Assembly (NCBI RefSeq): GCF_033958435.1
Contig: NC_134139.1
Span: 208,241,501 to 208,305,500, forward strand
Length of the DNA stretch: 64,000 nucleotides
Origin: Carettochelys insculpta
Lineage: Eukaryota > Chordata > Testudines > Carettochelyidae
Reading direction: 5' to 3'
Positions 1 to 9,905 of the stretch are shown here, piece by piece. Each line of letters opens with the position of its first letter. The stretch's first letter is position 1. The position numbers and the translations under genes were made by a program. Under the pieces are notes generated by a model. It did not search any database, had not been told where the DNA came from, and saw only the letters and a program-made list of their open reading frames with translations.

Positions 1-66
1 CTAACAAAATAATTTATTTGGTGATGAGCTTTCGTGGGACAGACCCGCTTCTTCAGATCTGTAGAA
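1..66 (-). repeat. Hammerhead-like short retroelement (family 2), edge copy
   Basis: Read on the minus strand this is the core of a repeat found at least seven times in the window: CTGAAGA, then a GCGGG/CCCAC-type hairpin, then GAAAGCTCATCACC and an AT-rich tail ending TTTTGTTAG. The copy runs off the left edge of the window. Its core is compared with the other copies in the findings. Confidence 0.7.
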
Positions 67-187
67 CCTGAATAACTGATAACTGAGATGAAGAGAATTT
101 AAAAGAAAGATAGAAAAAATTGAAATAAACATTGACAAACCACTGAGATAGGAACGGAGAGGGAGCTGTGCTAGTCTATATACTAAC
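67..187. other. AT-rich spacer between repeat copies
   Basis: Short A/G-rich sequence. Its right end (about 165-187) matches the terminal sequence of the same repeat family (compare 38537-38575). Nothing else is recognised. Confidence 0.4.
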
Positions 188-398
188 AAAACAAAAAAGC
201 AGTCAAGTAGCACTTTAAATACTAACAAAATAATTTATTAGGTGATGAGCTTTTGTGGGACAGACCCACTTCTTTAGACCATAGCCAGACCAGAAACTCA
301 CCTATGGTCTAAAGAAGTGGGTCTGTCCCACAAAAGCTCATCACCTAATAAATTATTTTGTTAGTCTTTAAAGTGCTACTTGACTGCTTTTTTGTTTT
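188..398. repeat. Head-to-head inverted pair of family 2 repeats
   Basis: Positions 188-284 and 302-398 are near-perfect reverse complements (about 97 bp each) around a 17-bp loop. Each arm holds the hairpin GTGGG/CCCAC followed by an AAAAGCTCATCACC-type box, the counterpart of GAAAGCTCATCACC in better preserved copies. The right arm continues to about 400 with the poly-T-rich tail. The pair could extrude as a cruciform. The core (CTAAAGA and AAAA instead of CTGANGA and GAAA) is decayed, so ribozyme activity is not expected. Confidence 0.8.
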
Positions 399-559
399 TC
401 ACTTAGATAGGGCAGAAGGAAGTAGGGAGGGGAAAGGGGGAAGAAAAATAGATTCTGTGTCTATCAAGTTAATTGGTGTGCCTTGGGTAATTGTCCTTGT
501 AATGCGTAATTGGTATTTTGCTGAGTCCAAGGTGAAAAGCACCAAACTTGAGAATAAAT
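399..559. other. Unassigned sequence
   Basis: A purine-rich stretch followed by AT-rich DNA between the inverted repeat pair and the DIRS element. No gene, RNA or repeat family is recognised. Confidence 0.4.
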
Positions 560-1004
560 TCCAATTCTTCCTCGAGTGTCCCCGTGGGTGCTCCACGATA
601 GGTGTCGGGCTCACCCCGGTGCCGCAGGTTGGATCTTTCCAGCAGTTTCTGCCGGACCGCACATGTGCCGGCGCACGCCGCTCCCTTGCGCGCTCTCGGC
701 CACGTGCGCGATCCGGTCCCCGCCAGTTCCTCTTTAACCGCCATCGGCTGCAGACGGAATCTGCTCAGGCTACGGCCAGAGTTAGCGTATTGAATGTTTT
801 TAAAGTGTTTAGAGTTTCTTTTTCAGTCTTTTAGCTTAAGTTACCTTGTTATTGTTTTCAAAAAAAAAAAAAAAAAGAAAAGAGAGTAAAAAGTAAAGTT
901 TTACAGCCTTAGTAGCAAGCGGAGCAGCGGAGGCCCGGGGACGTAAGGCCATTAGGCCTCCTGCAATGGCAGGCTGAGTCCAGAGGGGAACAGGCACAGA
1001 GAAG
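560..1004 (+). repeat. DIRS 5' terminal/leader segment
   Basis: GC-rich sequence (about 570-780) containing GTGCTCCACGATAGGTGTCG, followed by an A-tract (about 860-890) and a leader up to the first gag ATG candidates. This is the expected place for the left terminal repeat and promoter of the DIRS copy. The matching right terminus is not in the window, so the inverted-repeat structure cannot be confirmed. Confidence 0.5.
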
Positions 1005-1023
1005 GTGCTAAGTACTCTATTAA

Positions 1024-3300
1024 CAACTCAAAGACTCACCACAATGTCCTCTTCAGGATTCAAAAAGTGTGAGTCATGCCGCGAAGTGATGCCGGCCTCC
1101 GGTGGGCACAGTCAGTGCATTAGGTGCCTCAGGGAATCTCATGTCACCCAGAAATGCTCCTTCTGCGCAAAGCTCACAGCCAGAGCAAGGAAGGACAGAG
1201 AAATACAGCTGAAAATGCTGCTCTTTGACAAGGCCCTCCAGCCAGACGCGCCGGAGCGGCCTCAGCAGGAGGGACCCGCAGGGGCCCATAAAAGGAAAGC
1301 TGCTTCCCTAACCCCATCAGCGCAGAAACGGAGGAAGCTTTCACCAACCCGATCCCTGCCGGCAGCCACAGCGAGCAGGACGGGTGGAGCGCATAGTCCC
1401 CAGCCGCAGTTACAGCTGAGCGGCGGCGGTGTGGAGACGCACGTGGCAGAGGCTGAGCCTCCGATAATCAAACAGCTGCCCCGCACCGCGGGCAGGGCGG
1501 CGGCCAGGCAAGCACCGGAACTGGCGGCACCGCAGCTAGCGGCACCGACCCCCGGGGAACCAGCGGTGCAGAGCTCGCAGGCACACGGCCTGCAGGCACC
1601 GGGGGAGACCACCCGCGCGGCACCGCAGTGGAGCGTGCTGAGCGTGGCGCAGACAGCAGGGCCGAGATCCCCGACACGAAAAGGGGCGGAGCCAGCCCCA
1701 CAGGGGAGGGGAAAGGCAGCACAGAAAACCCGGCACCGCAGCCCTTCTCCAGACAGGGCTACTCGCTCTAAGCCCTCCACTTATGCTGCGGACTCCAACG
1801 AGGCGGCAGGGGTCACCTCCAGTATACCCTGAGCCCCCATCCCCGTTCCTACAGCCAGCATCACCATGGCTCGGACCACCATCGCCCTTCCTGGGCTTTG
1901 AACCCCCGGAGTACTGCCACAAATCAGTCTCTCCATTATCTCAATCATCCAGACGATCTCGCTCCCCCAGACGCAGCGGGTATGCGCCTCCAGAGTGGTC
2001 CAGGTCTCCATCTCCAGAACAGTGCCCATGTTGCCATGGTCGCCCTTGTCATGCGCGGCATAGACACCATAGGCATACTCCCAGGGACAGATCCCCCCAG
2101 ACGGTTCAATATCCCCGAGGGCAATCGCGGACGGGGACGGAAACGCAGATATTTCAGGGGGAGTTGATTCTGGAACCCCGAGATTTTCCCTCGCAAGTAT
2201 CTAGCGAGAGGATGTATCACCGTCAACAGGACCCAGAGGGGTCCAGAGAGGCTTACCCTAGCGGTTCCTCGCTATCTTCCCCTGACGAGGCCACAGCCCC
2301 AGGGGACGTCCATCCTCCGGACAATCTCAAACAGTTCCAAGAGCTGTTTAAAAGGGTGGCCTTCACGCAAGGCATCCAAACAGCAGAGGTGCAGGAGAAA
2401 CACCATTAGCTCCTTAAAAACCTGAGACCTCCAGCCTCTTCCAAAATAGCTATTCCACTGATGAAGCAATCATGGAGTCCGCTACCACAATATGGCAGAC
2501 CCCTGCATCCCCTCCACCTATAAACAAGAGAGCGGATAAGAAGTACTTCGTCCCGACGAAGGGCATGGAGTTCCTGTTCAGCCACCTGCAACCAAATTCT
2601 CTGGTGGTGGAATCATCTCAACAGAGGTCAAAAACTTCTCAGTACAAGACAGGGGGAACGGACAAGATGCCAAGAAACTAGAGTTGTTCGGCGGAAAGGT
2701 CTACTCCTCCTCTACCCTACTGTTGAGAATGGCGAATTACGCAGCGCATCTAGTGAACCATAATTTCAACAACTACTCCAGGCTGACTTCCCTCATGGAC
2801 TCGCTTCCAGAGGACACGAAGCCGGTGCTCAAGGCCATCGTGCAGGAAGGCTACGCAGCCTTGAGGACAGGAGTTCAGATCGCCCTAGACGTAGCGGATA
2901 CGGCAGCACGCTCAACAGCTACGGCAGTGGTCATGCGCAGGGAATCCTGGCTCCAGACTTTGGGTATCCCGAGGGATCTTCAGGCGAAGATCGTTGATCT
3001 CCCCTTTGACACACAGAAGCTGTTTGCAGTATCAACCACAGCGTCCCCCGTACCACAGGGGCTACAAGCAAGGGCGACATCAACAGCACCAACAGCACAG
3101 AACTCCCAGGCGACGTTCTCAACAGAGCCGTGCGTCCTCGGGGCAGGGTCAAAGGCCACAAGTTTGACACACAGATCAAGGGCTGCACTATCACCACCAT
3201 CGCGCAATGTCATCCGAAGCTTCTATTCCACCATCGCCTCCGACCATTCTACGACCAGTGGCAAAAGATCACCACAGACGAATGGGTACTGGAGATCATA
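1024..3300 (+). pseudogene. DIRS gag-like ORF1, frameshifted
   Basis: The protein starts near the ATG at 1044 and within its first 50 residues has a Cys/His-rich cluster (KCESC, QCIRCL, KCSFC) like the zinc-binding N-terminus of DIRS ORF1 proteins. A long Pro/Ala/Arg-rich low-complexity segment follows. Coding moves from the first frame to a second near 1790-1830, has a stop near 2407, and continues in a third frame from about 2684. That last part (LFGGKVYSS, then a helical stretch rich in Ala, Leu and Thr) is the conserved capsid-like region of this ORF family. At least two frameshifts and internal stops make it non-functional. The assignment rests on position upstream of DIRS pol and on composition. 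Confidence 0.65.
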
Positions 3301-5140
3301 GCCACGGGTTACACGATTCCCTTCCAGTCGCTCCCACCGCCACAACCTCCACCCAGACCCCACCTAAAGGACGCCTCCCACGAAGCGAGACTCAAGCAGG
3401 AGGTAGACCATCTTATGCTTATAGGGGCAGTGGAAAGAGTGCCGGAGCAACTCCGAGGGAAAGGGTTCTACTCAAGATACTTCCTCACAGAGAAAAAGAC
3501 AGGAGGCTGGAGGCCCATCCTAGATCTTCGAGGCCTCAAACGGTACTTGCGCAAGCAACGCTTTCGGATGATCACAGTCGCCTCTATACTTACGGCACTG
3601 GACGATGGAGATTGGTTCGCAGCCCTCGACTTACAAGACGCGTATTTCCACATAACTATTCACCCGGCTCACAGACGTTTTCTCCGGTTCATGGTAGGCA
3701 AAGAACATTTTCAGTACAAGGTTCTGCCGTTCGGCCTCTCCTCGGCCCCCAGAGTCTTCACCAAGACCTTGGCAGTGGTGTCAGCCTACCTGCACAGACG
3801 GGGTGTTTATATTCCCATATCTGGACATCTGCCTACTGAAAGGGGCCTCGAAGGAGGAGGTACTTCGCATGATACGCATCACAGCAGACGCGTTCTCTTC
3901 GCTGGGCCTGGTCATCAATCTGACAAAATTAAAGATAGACCCCGCACAGGACATAGAGTTCATAGGGGCATGCATAAATTCTATCACAGCAAGGGTTTAT
4001 CTACCAGATGCCCGCTTTCGCGCCATTGGTTCCCTCGTGCAAGTCATCACCTTCAGCCCTGCGGTGCCTGTTCTGACGTGCTTACAGCTGCTGGGCCACA
4101 TGGCAGCAGCAACGTTTGTGGTACAGAATGCCAGGTTACACATGCGCAGCATGCAGCACTGGCTGGCGAGCGTCTACAAACCGGCAGCACACACCGTCCA
4201 CAGGGTGGTGTCGCCCACGACAGAGGTGCGCAGATCCCTGCAATGGTGGGTGAACCCCAAGAACATGCTAACGGGGTGCCCTTTCACCAACCACAAATAT
4301 CTGTTTTTCTCACTACCGACGCCTCCCACATAGGGTGGGGAGCACACATGGGCGAAAAGGTGACGCAAGGACTGTGGTCCTCCACGGAACAGTCACTGCA
4401 CATAAATATACTGGAGCTCAGAGCAGTGTTCAACGCCTGCCAACACTTTCGAGACCATATACAAGGCAAAGTAGTCGGGATCAGTACAGACAATACCTCC
4501 ACCATGTTTTATATAAATTGGCAAGGAGGAGCTCGGTCCCGTGCCTTATGTGCGGAAGCAGTCCAGTTGTGGAACTGGTGCATCGCCAACAATATAACCT
4601 TGAAAGCCTCATATTTACTGGGCGCTCACAATGTGAAGGCAGACCAGCTGAGCAGGCGCTTCGCACTCACACACGAGTGGCAGATCCATTCCGATCTGCT
4701 ACGACCGCTTTTTCACGCATGGAGATTTCCCCAGATAGACCTGTTTGCCACTCAACACAACAAGAAGTGCCCACAATACTGCTCCAGGGCAGGACTGGGA
4801 CGGGGGTCCCTGGGGGATGCATTCACGATCTCGTGGAGGGGCCCCCTGCTCTACGCATTTCCTCCCACAGTGCTTATCCACAAAGTCTTGCAGAAAGCCA
4901 GGAGAGAGAGAGCCCGAATGATCCTAGTAGTCCCAACGTGGGATCGACAGCAATGGTTCCCCTTACTCCTGCGCGTGTTGGACCGTCCACCGATGCCCCC
5001 TCCCAGTGGCGCCAGATCTGCTCACGCAAGCCCAGGGGTCCATAGTGCATCCACGCCCCCGAGGCCTGCGACTGCAAGCATGGTTAATCCATGGCTCAGC
5101 TCCCTAGAGAGCACATGTATGGAGAGAGTGCAACAAGTCC
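3130..5140 (+). pseudogene. DIRS reverse transcriptase/RNase H, frameshifted
   Basis: The reverse transcriptase palm is clear: a GGWRPILDLRGLK segment (about 3505-3540), the first catalytic box LDLQDAYFHI (3624-3653), and LPFGLSSAP (3724-3750). The second catalytic box lies after a frameshift near 3800 and reads YLDI where an active enzyme has Y-x-D-D, so a catalytic Asp is lost. Coding returns to the first frame for RNase H, with TDAS (about 4315), LELRAV (about 4410) and STDNTSTMFYINW (about 4480-4520), an organisation typical of DIRS. The downstream part up to about 5080 is the DIRS-type linker with LFATQHNKK and PPTVLIHKVL. The frameshifts and the mutated catalytic site show a dead copy. 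Confidence 0.85.
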
Positions 5141-5145
5141 TAGAA

Positions 5146-5400
5146 AGTAGCAGGAGGACTTCCACCAGGAAGACCTATAAGCAAAAATGGACTCGATTCA
5201 CTGCATGGTGTTCTATCCAAGCAATTAGCCCCGCTTGCTGCGCCTATACCTATAATACTAGAGTATTTACTGGACCTCAAGAGAGGCGGACTCTCCCTAT
5301 GCTCGTTGAAGGTCCACCTTGCCGCTATATCGGCTTTCAGACATGAAGAGGAAGGGCACACGGTGTTTGCCCATCCCATGGTTACCAGGTTCCTCAAAAA
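5146..5400 (+). pseudogene. DIRS tyrosine recombinase, N-terminal fragment
   Basis: Residues reading SSRRTSTRKTYKQKWTRF begin the core-binding (SAM-like) domain of a tyrosine recombinase. After a frameshift near 5250 it resumes in another frame as SLCSLKVHLAAISAFRH and ends near VTRFLKN. The catalytic domain (Arg, His-x-x-Arg, Tyr) is absent. It directly follows RNase H, as in DIRS pol. Confidence 0.65.
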
Positions 5401-5887
5401 TGAACTCCACAAGACTGACTGCAGTGCTGTCGATTGTCAGGTAAATGAAGATACAAACTCAGTGATGGAACCAATGAACATGGAAAAGAGTCCTCTGGAA
5501 GGTGAATGGCTCTTGGACCAACTTAATCACAAAGTCTAACGAGAGAACATATTTTAACAATCACTTCAAATCAGAAACGCAGAAGCCTTCTCAAACCTCA
5601 GCCAATGAAAGAGCAAAGGAGGGTCTAAATGGTCCAATGAAGAAAAATTATTCAGGCACCCCACATATGATGACCCTGGCTGGTGCGAAAAGATCTTATA
5701 GCTGTGATAAATAGGGCAAAGCCTTGCCTAAGTCACACAAGGAGCTTGTGGTAAGGCCAGGACCAAACCAATGACCTCAGTTCTCACTCCAGTTCCTGAC
5801 CACATGATTGTTCTTCCTACTGCTGATGAAACTTGCAGATCACATACAAAGTGCAAGTGGATAGGTAAGCCTCTTCCACTCCTACTT
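5401..5887. other. Unassigned, with a MIR-like SINE relic
   Basis: No gene is seen. Positions 5716-5830 (gcaaagccttgcctaagtca and onward) resemble the middle of MIR/CORE-type SINEs, which carry a 'cccaaggtcacacag' box. The rest is unassigned. Confidence 0.4.
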
Positions 5888-6185
5888 CTTGGAGCATAGG
5901 CCATTGACAGCCATGCTCCAACATCCCTTGTCCTGGGCGATCTTTTCCAGTCTTGACCAGGTATATCCCGTCTTCTTAGTGTTTGCCTTCAGGTCTCTCT
6001 GCTAGATGTTCTTGAGGGTGCCCTCTTTTGCTTTTGCCTTGTGGGTTCCACCTGAAGGCTTGTCTTGTGATGTTTGTGGTTGGTTTTCTAAGGGTGTGTC
6101 CAATGCATTGCCATCGTCTCCTCCTGATTTCTTCTTCAGCAGGAAGTTGGTCAGTTGCCACAGGTCTTGGTTGCTGATGGTGTAA
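5888..6185 (-). pseudogene. LINE ORF2 C-terminal fragment (RTE-like)
   Basis: The minus strand encodes [15 protein letters not shown], then [13 protein letters not shown]: the R-W-x-x-I-G-H-x-L-R-K and W-N-P-Q-G-K-R-K-R-G tail typical of RTE-type LINE ORF2 proteins. Only the last 90 or so residues remain, with changes from the usual pattern, so this is a 5'-truncated dead copy. The clade is inferred from this motif alone. Confidence 0.6.
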
Positions 6186-6596
6186 GGCCAGGGGAGCCAG
6201 AGGCAGTTATTGAACATGCAAACTGGGGGAGTGGTAAGTAATGAAGAGGACAGGTCCTTGGTGCAGAGGGATCTCAATTGCTTGGTCACCTGGGTGCAAC
6301 TAAGCTGTGTGCTTCAATATGGCCAAATGTAAAAACATTCATTGAGGAGCAAAGCCTGCAGGTCATACTAACAGCGACCTCTACATCTGGGGACTCTAAG
6401 CTGGGAAGCAGCAGCTGTGACAAAGCTTTCAGACTGCTGGCAGATTATCAGCTAGCTAGTGTGACATTGGCTTATGTGATCATCTGATGCATAAACAGGG
6501 GAATCCTGTTTAAGAGCAGAGAGGTTATTTTGCCTCTGTATCTGGCACAAGAGCAGCTGGTGCTGCAATTCTCCGTCCAGTGCTGGTGCTCACCAT
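6186..6596. other. Unassigned sequence
   Basis: I see no gene, RNA or recognisable repeat here. Confidence 0.4.
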
Positions 6597-6930
6597 TCAA
6601 AACGTAAGTTCCTAGATCGGTGAGGCATCAGAGAAAAGTCACGAGATGATCAAAGGATTTGAGAACCTGCCTTGTCAAGATGGATTCAAGGCGCTCAGTC
6701 TGTTTAGTGTAACAAAGAGATGTTTACGAGGTGACGTGAGCCCAGCCTGTAACCATCTGCACAAGGAGCAAATTTAATATCAGGCTCTTCAGTTGAGCTG
6801 GAAAAGCTCTAACGTGATCCAGTGGCTGGGGGCCTAGGCCAGGCCCACTCAGCCTGGCAAGGACAGTGAGTGTTTGAACAATGTGGGGTAACGAACCATT
6901 GGAACAGCTTCCCAAGGGAGGTGGTGATGT
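6597..6930 (+). mobile_element. Old CR1-like LINE 3' fragment
   Basis: The plus strand preserves a degraded CR1 ORF2 C-terminus: 'atgatcaaaggatttgagaa' (M-I-K-G-F-E), L-S-L-F-S-V, L-R-G-D-V, and 'cttcccaagggaggtggtga' (LPREVV-like). Stops and frameshifts are frequent, so the copy is old. It is cut at 6931 by the tail of the next LINE, which inserted in the opposite orientation. Confidence 0.6.
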
Positions 6931-6963
6931 CTTATCATCATCATCATCATCATCATCATCAAC
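6931..6963. repeat. (ATC)n simple repeat, 3' tail of a minus-strand LINE
   Basis: About nine ATC units (GAT on the minus strand), lying exactly where the minus-strand LINE's 3' end is expected, so it is probably that element's tail rather than an independent microsatellite. Confidence 0.75.
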
Positions 6964-8590
6964 AACCGTGGGCTCAGCACCCGTTAGTGTCTGAGGCCTC
7001 TCTTACTATTTCCTTCCATCTTTCCCTGTCCAGTGCGGAGTGTCTTAGTTTCTGTAGACTAGCGCCACACCAATCTACTACATCATCTATCCATTCTCTG
7101 TGGGGTCTGCCTCTCCTAGTCGAACCATCCATTATGTCGAATACCAGGGTCTTGATTTTTCAGTCATCGTTCATTCTGCAAATATGTCCAAATAGCTGTA
7201 GCTTCTGTTTTATAACCTTCTGCAGCAGGTTCTCTTTCGGCTGTATCTTCCTATAGAATTCCTCATTGGTGACCTTCTGCATCCATCCTATTCTCAGAAT
7301 CTTTCTATAACAACTCCTCAGCTGCTGAATATTACAACATGTAATATTGTAATATGTAACATGTAATACAATATGAATAAAACAACATACTGCTGACAAC
7401 ACACGGTTTCAAGGAGCTTGGCTTTGTTTCTAAGCTAATCACTTTGCTTTTCCAGATCTTATCCATCGCCTTCAGACTCACTCTTGCTTTTGCTATTCTA
7501 GTCGCTATTTCCATCTTACAGTTTACATCATATTTTATGTTGCTCTCCAGATATGTGAACTTCTCTTCATTCTCTAGTTCAATCCCACCTATAATGATCT
7601 TCCTTCCTATTCCCTTATCTCCAAATACCATTGTTTTTGTTTATCAATGTTCATAATCAGTCCATACTGATTCCCTTCCTTGTTTAGCACTTGCACTATT
7701 TTCACTGGCATCTCCTCATCTTCCTCAATGATAACTATGTACTACCCAGAGGCACTGAGACCTTATCTGGTGTGAGTGAAGTCTCTGCTCTATGGCCTCA
7801 GCTGGGAGCCAGCTGGCCTGTAGCTCATGTGGTAGAGTACAGGGCTGTTGCCCCTATGTTTGCAGGTTCTCTCCCTGGTGCTAGCAACCTGGGTGTGTCA
7901 GCATTGCAACTAGAGATTATCTGTAAACCTCAAGTCATTAATTCTCCCTCCATGCACAGATATCCCTTCTACCTCTTCCTTGATCTCGTGCATCACTCTC
8001 TCTAGATGCATGATGAATATGCCCACTGATATCAGGTCTTGTTCCTTTACATGTTCTAAACCAACTCCCCACATGTTCTCACTGCTGCCTCTGCATTGTC
8101 ATTGATGCCCTTCAACAACTGTATCTGTCTGTTATCCACTCTGAAGAACTCCAACACTGTCCAAGTCACTTTCTGATCTATACTGTCCAGTGCCTTCTGA
8201 AAGTCAAGGAAGCAGGCGTAGATGTGCTCATGCTTTTGCTGCTATCAATCTTGGTGCCAATATCTGCTGTATGGTACTTCTGTCTTTCCTGAACCCTGCT
8301 TCCTCATCCACCAGATGTTCTTCTATCTGTGCTCTCAGTCTCTCCTACAGTATCATCATCAGCACCTTGCCTAGATGACGCGTTAGGGCAATCACTCTGT
8401 ACTTCTTGCACTCCAACATGCTTCCTTTCTTGTGCACTGTCACTAGCACAGATCTTGTCCATTCCTTAGGTGCCTTCCCTTCTTTCCATGCTATATCACA
8501 TAGTTGGTGTATTTCCTGCCTCATACTTTCTCTGTCGCATTTGATCATCTCTCCCGGGATATCCGTTGTGGACAATTCACGAATCAAGTT
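6932..8590 (-). mobile_element. Non-LTR retrotransposon, RT domain and C-terminus, decayed
   Basis: Read on the minus strand from 8590 down: RT fingers and palm (GKAPKEWTRSVLVTVHKKG, then KKYRVIALTRHLGKVL), then GGRINDLRF leading into a damaged catalytic box, then thumb-like sequence (RKIIIGGIELENEEKFTYL, 7631-7332 frame), RKILRIGWMQKV, LFGHICRMND and a (GAT)n tail. Several stops and frameshifts, an AT-rich insertion near 7330-7385 and a tRNA-headed insertion at 7743-7925 show it is dead. I do not assign a clade. The upstream part of the element (endonuclease) is missing, and a CR1 lies directly beside the break near 8600. Confidence 0.7.
7743..7925 (+). mobile_element. tRNA-headed SINE-like insertion
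   Basis: Positions 7815-7882 look like a degraded tRNA: a D-arm GCTC/GAGT with A-box-like TAGCTCATGTGG, an anticodon stem AGGG/CCCT enclosing the seven-base loop CTGTTGC (anticodon position GTT, Asn), and a T-arm with B-box-like GGTTCTCTCCC. No matching acceptor 3' strand is visible, so it is not a functional tRNA gene. It interrupts the minus-strand LINE at or next to the RT catalytic box, and the LINE reading resumes on both sides. Confidence 0.55.
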
Positions 8591-8593
8591 TAG

Positions 8594-9709
8594 ATGCATG
8601 CAGACAGGGGGGATCCAGTGGACATAATATACTTAGATTTCCAGAAAGCCTTTGACACGGTCCCTCACCAAAGGCTCTTATGTAAATTAGGTGATCATGG
8701 GATAGGAGGAAAGATCCTTTCATGGATTGGAAACTGGTTAAAAGACAGGAAACAAAGGGCTGGAATAAACGGTAAATTTTCACAATGGAGGGGGGTAACT
8801 AGTGGTGTTCCCCAAGGGTCAGTCCTGGGACCAATACTGTTCAACTTGTTCATCAATGATCTAGAGAAAGGGGTAAACAGTGAGGTGGCAAAGTTTGCAG
8901 ATGACACCAAGCTGTTCAGGACAGTCAAAACCAAAGTAGATTGTGAAGAACTTCAAAAAGATCTCAGCAAACTGAGTGATTGGGCAGCAAAATGGCAAAT
9001 GAAGTTTAATGTGGGTAAGTGTAAGGTAATGCACATTGGGAAAAATAACCCCAATTATACATACAATATGATGGGGGCAAATTTATCTGCAACAGATCAG
9101 GAAAGGGATCTTGGAATTATAGTGGATAGTTCTCTGAAAACATCCACGCAGTGTGCAGCGGCAGTCAGTAAAGCAAATAGGATGTTAGAAATTATTAAAA
9201 AAGGGATAGAAAATAAGATGAAGAATATCATACTTCCCCTATATAAAACTATGGTACGCCCACATCTTGAGTACTGCATGCAAATGTGGTCTCCTCACCT
9301 CAAAAAAGATATACTGGCATTAGAAAAAGTTCAGAAAAGGGCAACTAAAATGATTAAGGGTTTGGAAAGGGTCCCATATGAGGAGAGGCTAGAGAGACTG
9401 GGACTTTTCAGTCTAGAAAAGAGGAGCTTGAGGGGCGATATGATAGAAGTATATAAAATCATGAATGGTGTGGAGAAAGTGAATATTGAAAAGTTATTTA
9501 CTTGTTCCCATAAGATAAGAACTAGAGGACACCAAGTGAAATTAATGGGTAGTAGGTTCAAAACTAATAAAAGAAAATTTTTCTTCACACAGCACACAGT
9601 CAACCTATGGAACTCCTTGCCGGAGGAGGCTGTGAAGGCCAGCACTCTAACAGAGTTTAAAAAAGAGCTTGATAAATTTTTGGAGATTAGGTCCATAAAT
9701 GGCTATTAG
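8594..9709 (+). CDS. CR1 ORF2 reverse transcriptase, C-terminal 371 residues
   Basis: An uninterrupted frame with the RT motifs in order: YLDFQKAFDTVPH (box A), SGVPQGSVLGPILFNLFIND (box B) and KFADDTKLF (catalytic F-A-D-D), then LGIIVDSSLK, MVRPHLEYCMQMW, KRATKMIKGLE and the C-terminal WNSLPEEAV. The first few codons precede the element junction. The endonuclease and the RT N-terminus are missing, so no complete protein can be made. The lack of frameshifts over 1.1 kb and the intact F-A-D-D box mark it as the youngest LINE copy in the window. Confidence 0.85.
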   Translation: MHADRGDPVDIIYLDFQKAFDTVPHQRLLCKLGDHGIGGKILSWIGNWLKDRKQRAGINGKFSQWRGVTSGVPQGSVLGPILFNLFINDLEKGVNSEVAKFADDTKLFRTVKTKVDCEELQKDLSKLSDWAAKWQMKFNVGKCKVMHIGKNNPNYTYNMMGANLSATDQERDLGIIVDSSLKTSTQCAAAVSKANRMLEIIKKGIENKMKNIILPLYKTMVRPHLEYCMQMWSPHLKKDILALEKVQKRATKMIKGLERVPYEERLERLGLFSLEKRSLRGDMIEVYKIMNGVEKVNIEKLFTCSHKIRTRGHQVKLMGSRFKTNKRKFFFTQHTVNLWNSLPEEAVKASTLTEFKKELDKFLEIRSINGY

Positions 9710-9905
9710 CCAAGGGTAAAGTATGGTGCCCCTAGCCTTTAGTCAAAGGCTGGAGACAGATGGCAGGAGACAAATCGCTTGATCGTTGTCTTCTTTGGTT
9801 CACCTCCTCTGGGGCACCTGGCACTGGCCTCTGTCGGCAGACAGGATACTGGGCTGGATGGACCTTTGATCTGATCCAGTATGGCCGTTCTTATGTTCTT
9901 ATGCT
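8600..9905 (+). mobile_element. CR1 LINE, 5'-truncated, well preserved
   Basis: The element starts inside the RT domain and runs through the end of ORF2 to a 3' UTR ending GTTCTTATGTTCTTATG near 9903. CR1 elements are non-LTR retrotransposons that prime reverse transcription at a nick and are usually 5'-truncated. The 3' end here (TTCTTATG units) differs from the GATTCTAT-ending CR1 copies elsewhere in the window, so at least two CR1 subfamilies are present. Fragments of this subfamily also lie at 12666-12966 and 21243-21518. Confidence 0.88.

Larger units (their letters stand above)
560..5400 (+). mobile_element. DIRS-like retrotransposon, broken and 3'-truncated
   Basis: DIRS elements are tyrosine-recombinase retrotransposons that carry gag, a fused reverse transcriptase/RNase H, and a tyrosine recombinase (many also a DAM-type methyltransferase), and integrate without an integrase. 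Here the order is a GC-rich 5' terminal segment, a gag-like region with a Cys/His-rich N-terminus, RT and RNase H with DIRS-type motifs, and the beginning of the recombinase. At least four frameshifts break the coding regions. The recombinase catalytic half, the internal complementary region and the right terminus are missing, so the copy cannot move by itself. Both ends are estimates: the left is where the GC-rich terminal sequence begins, the right is the last recognisable recombinase residue. Confidence 0.82.
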
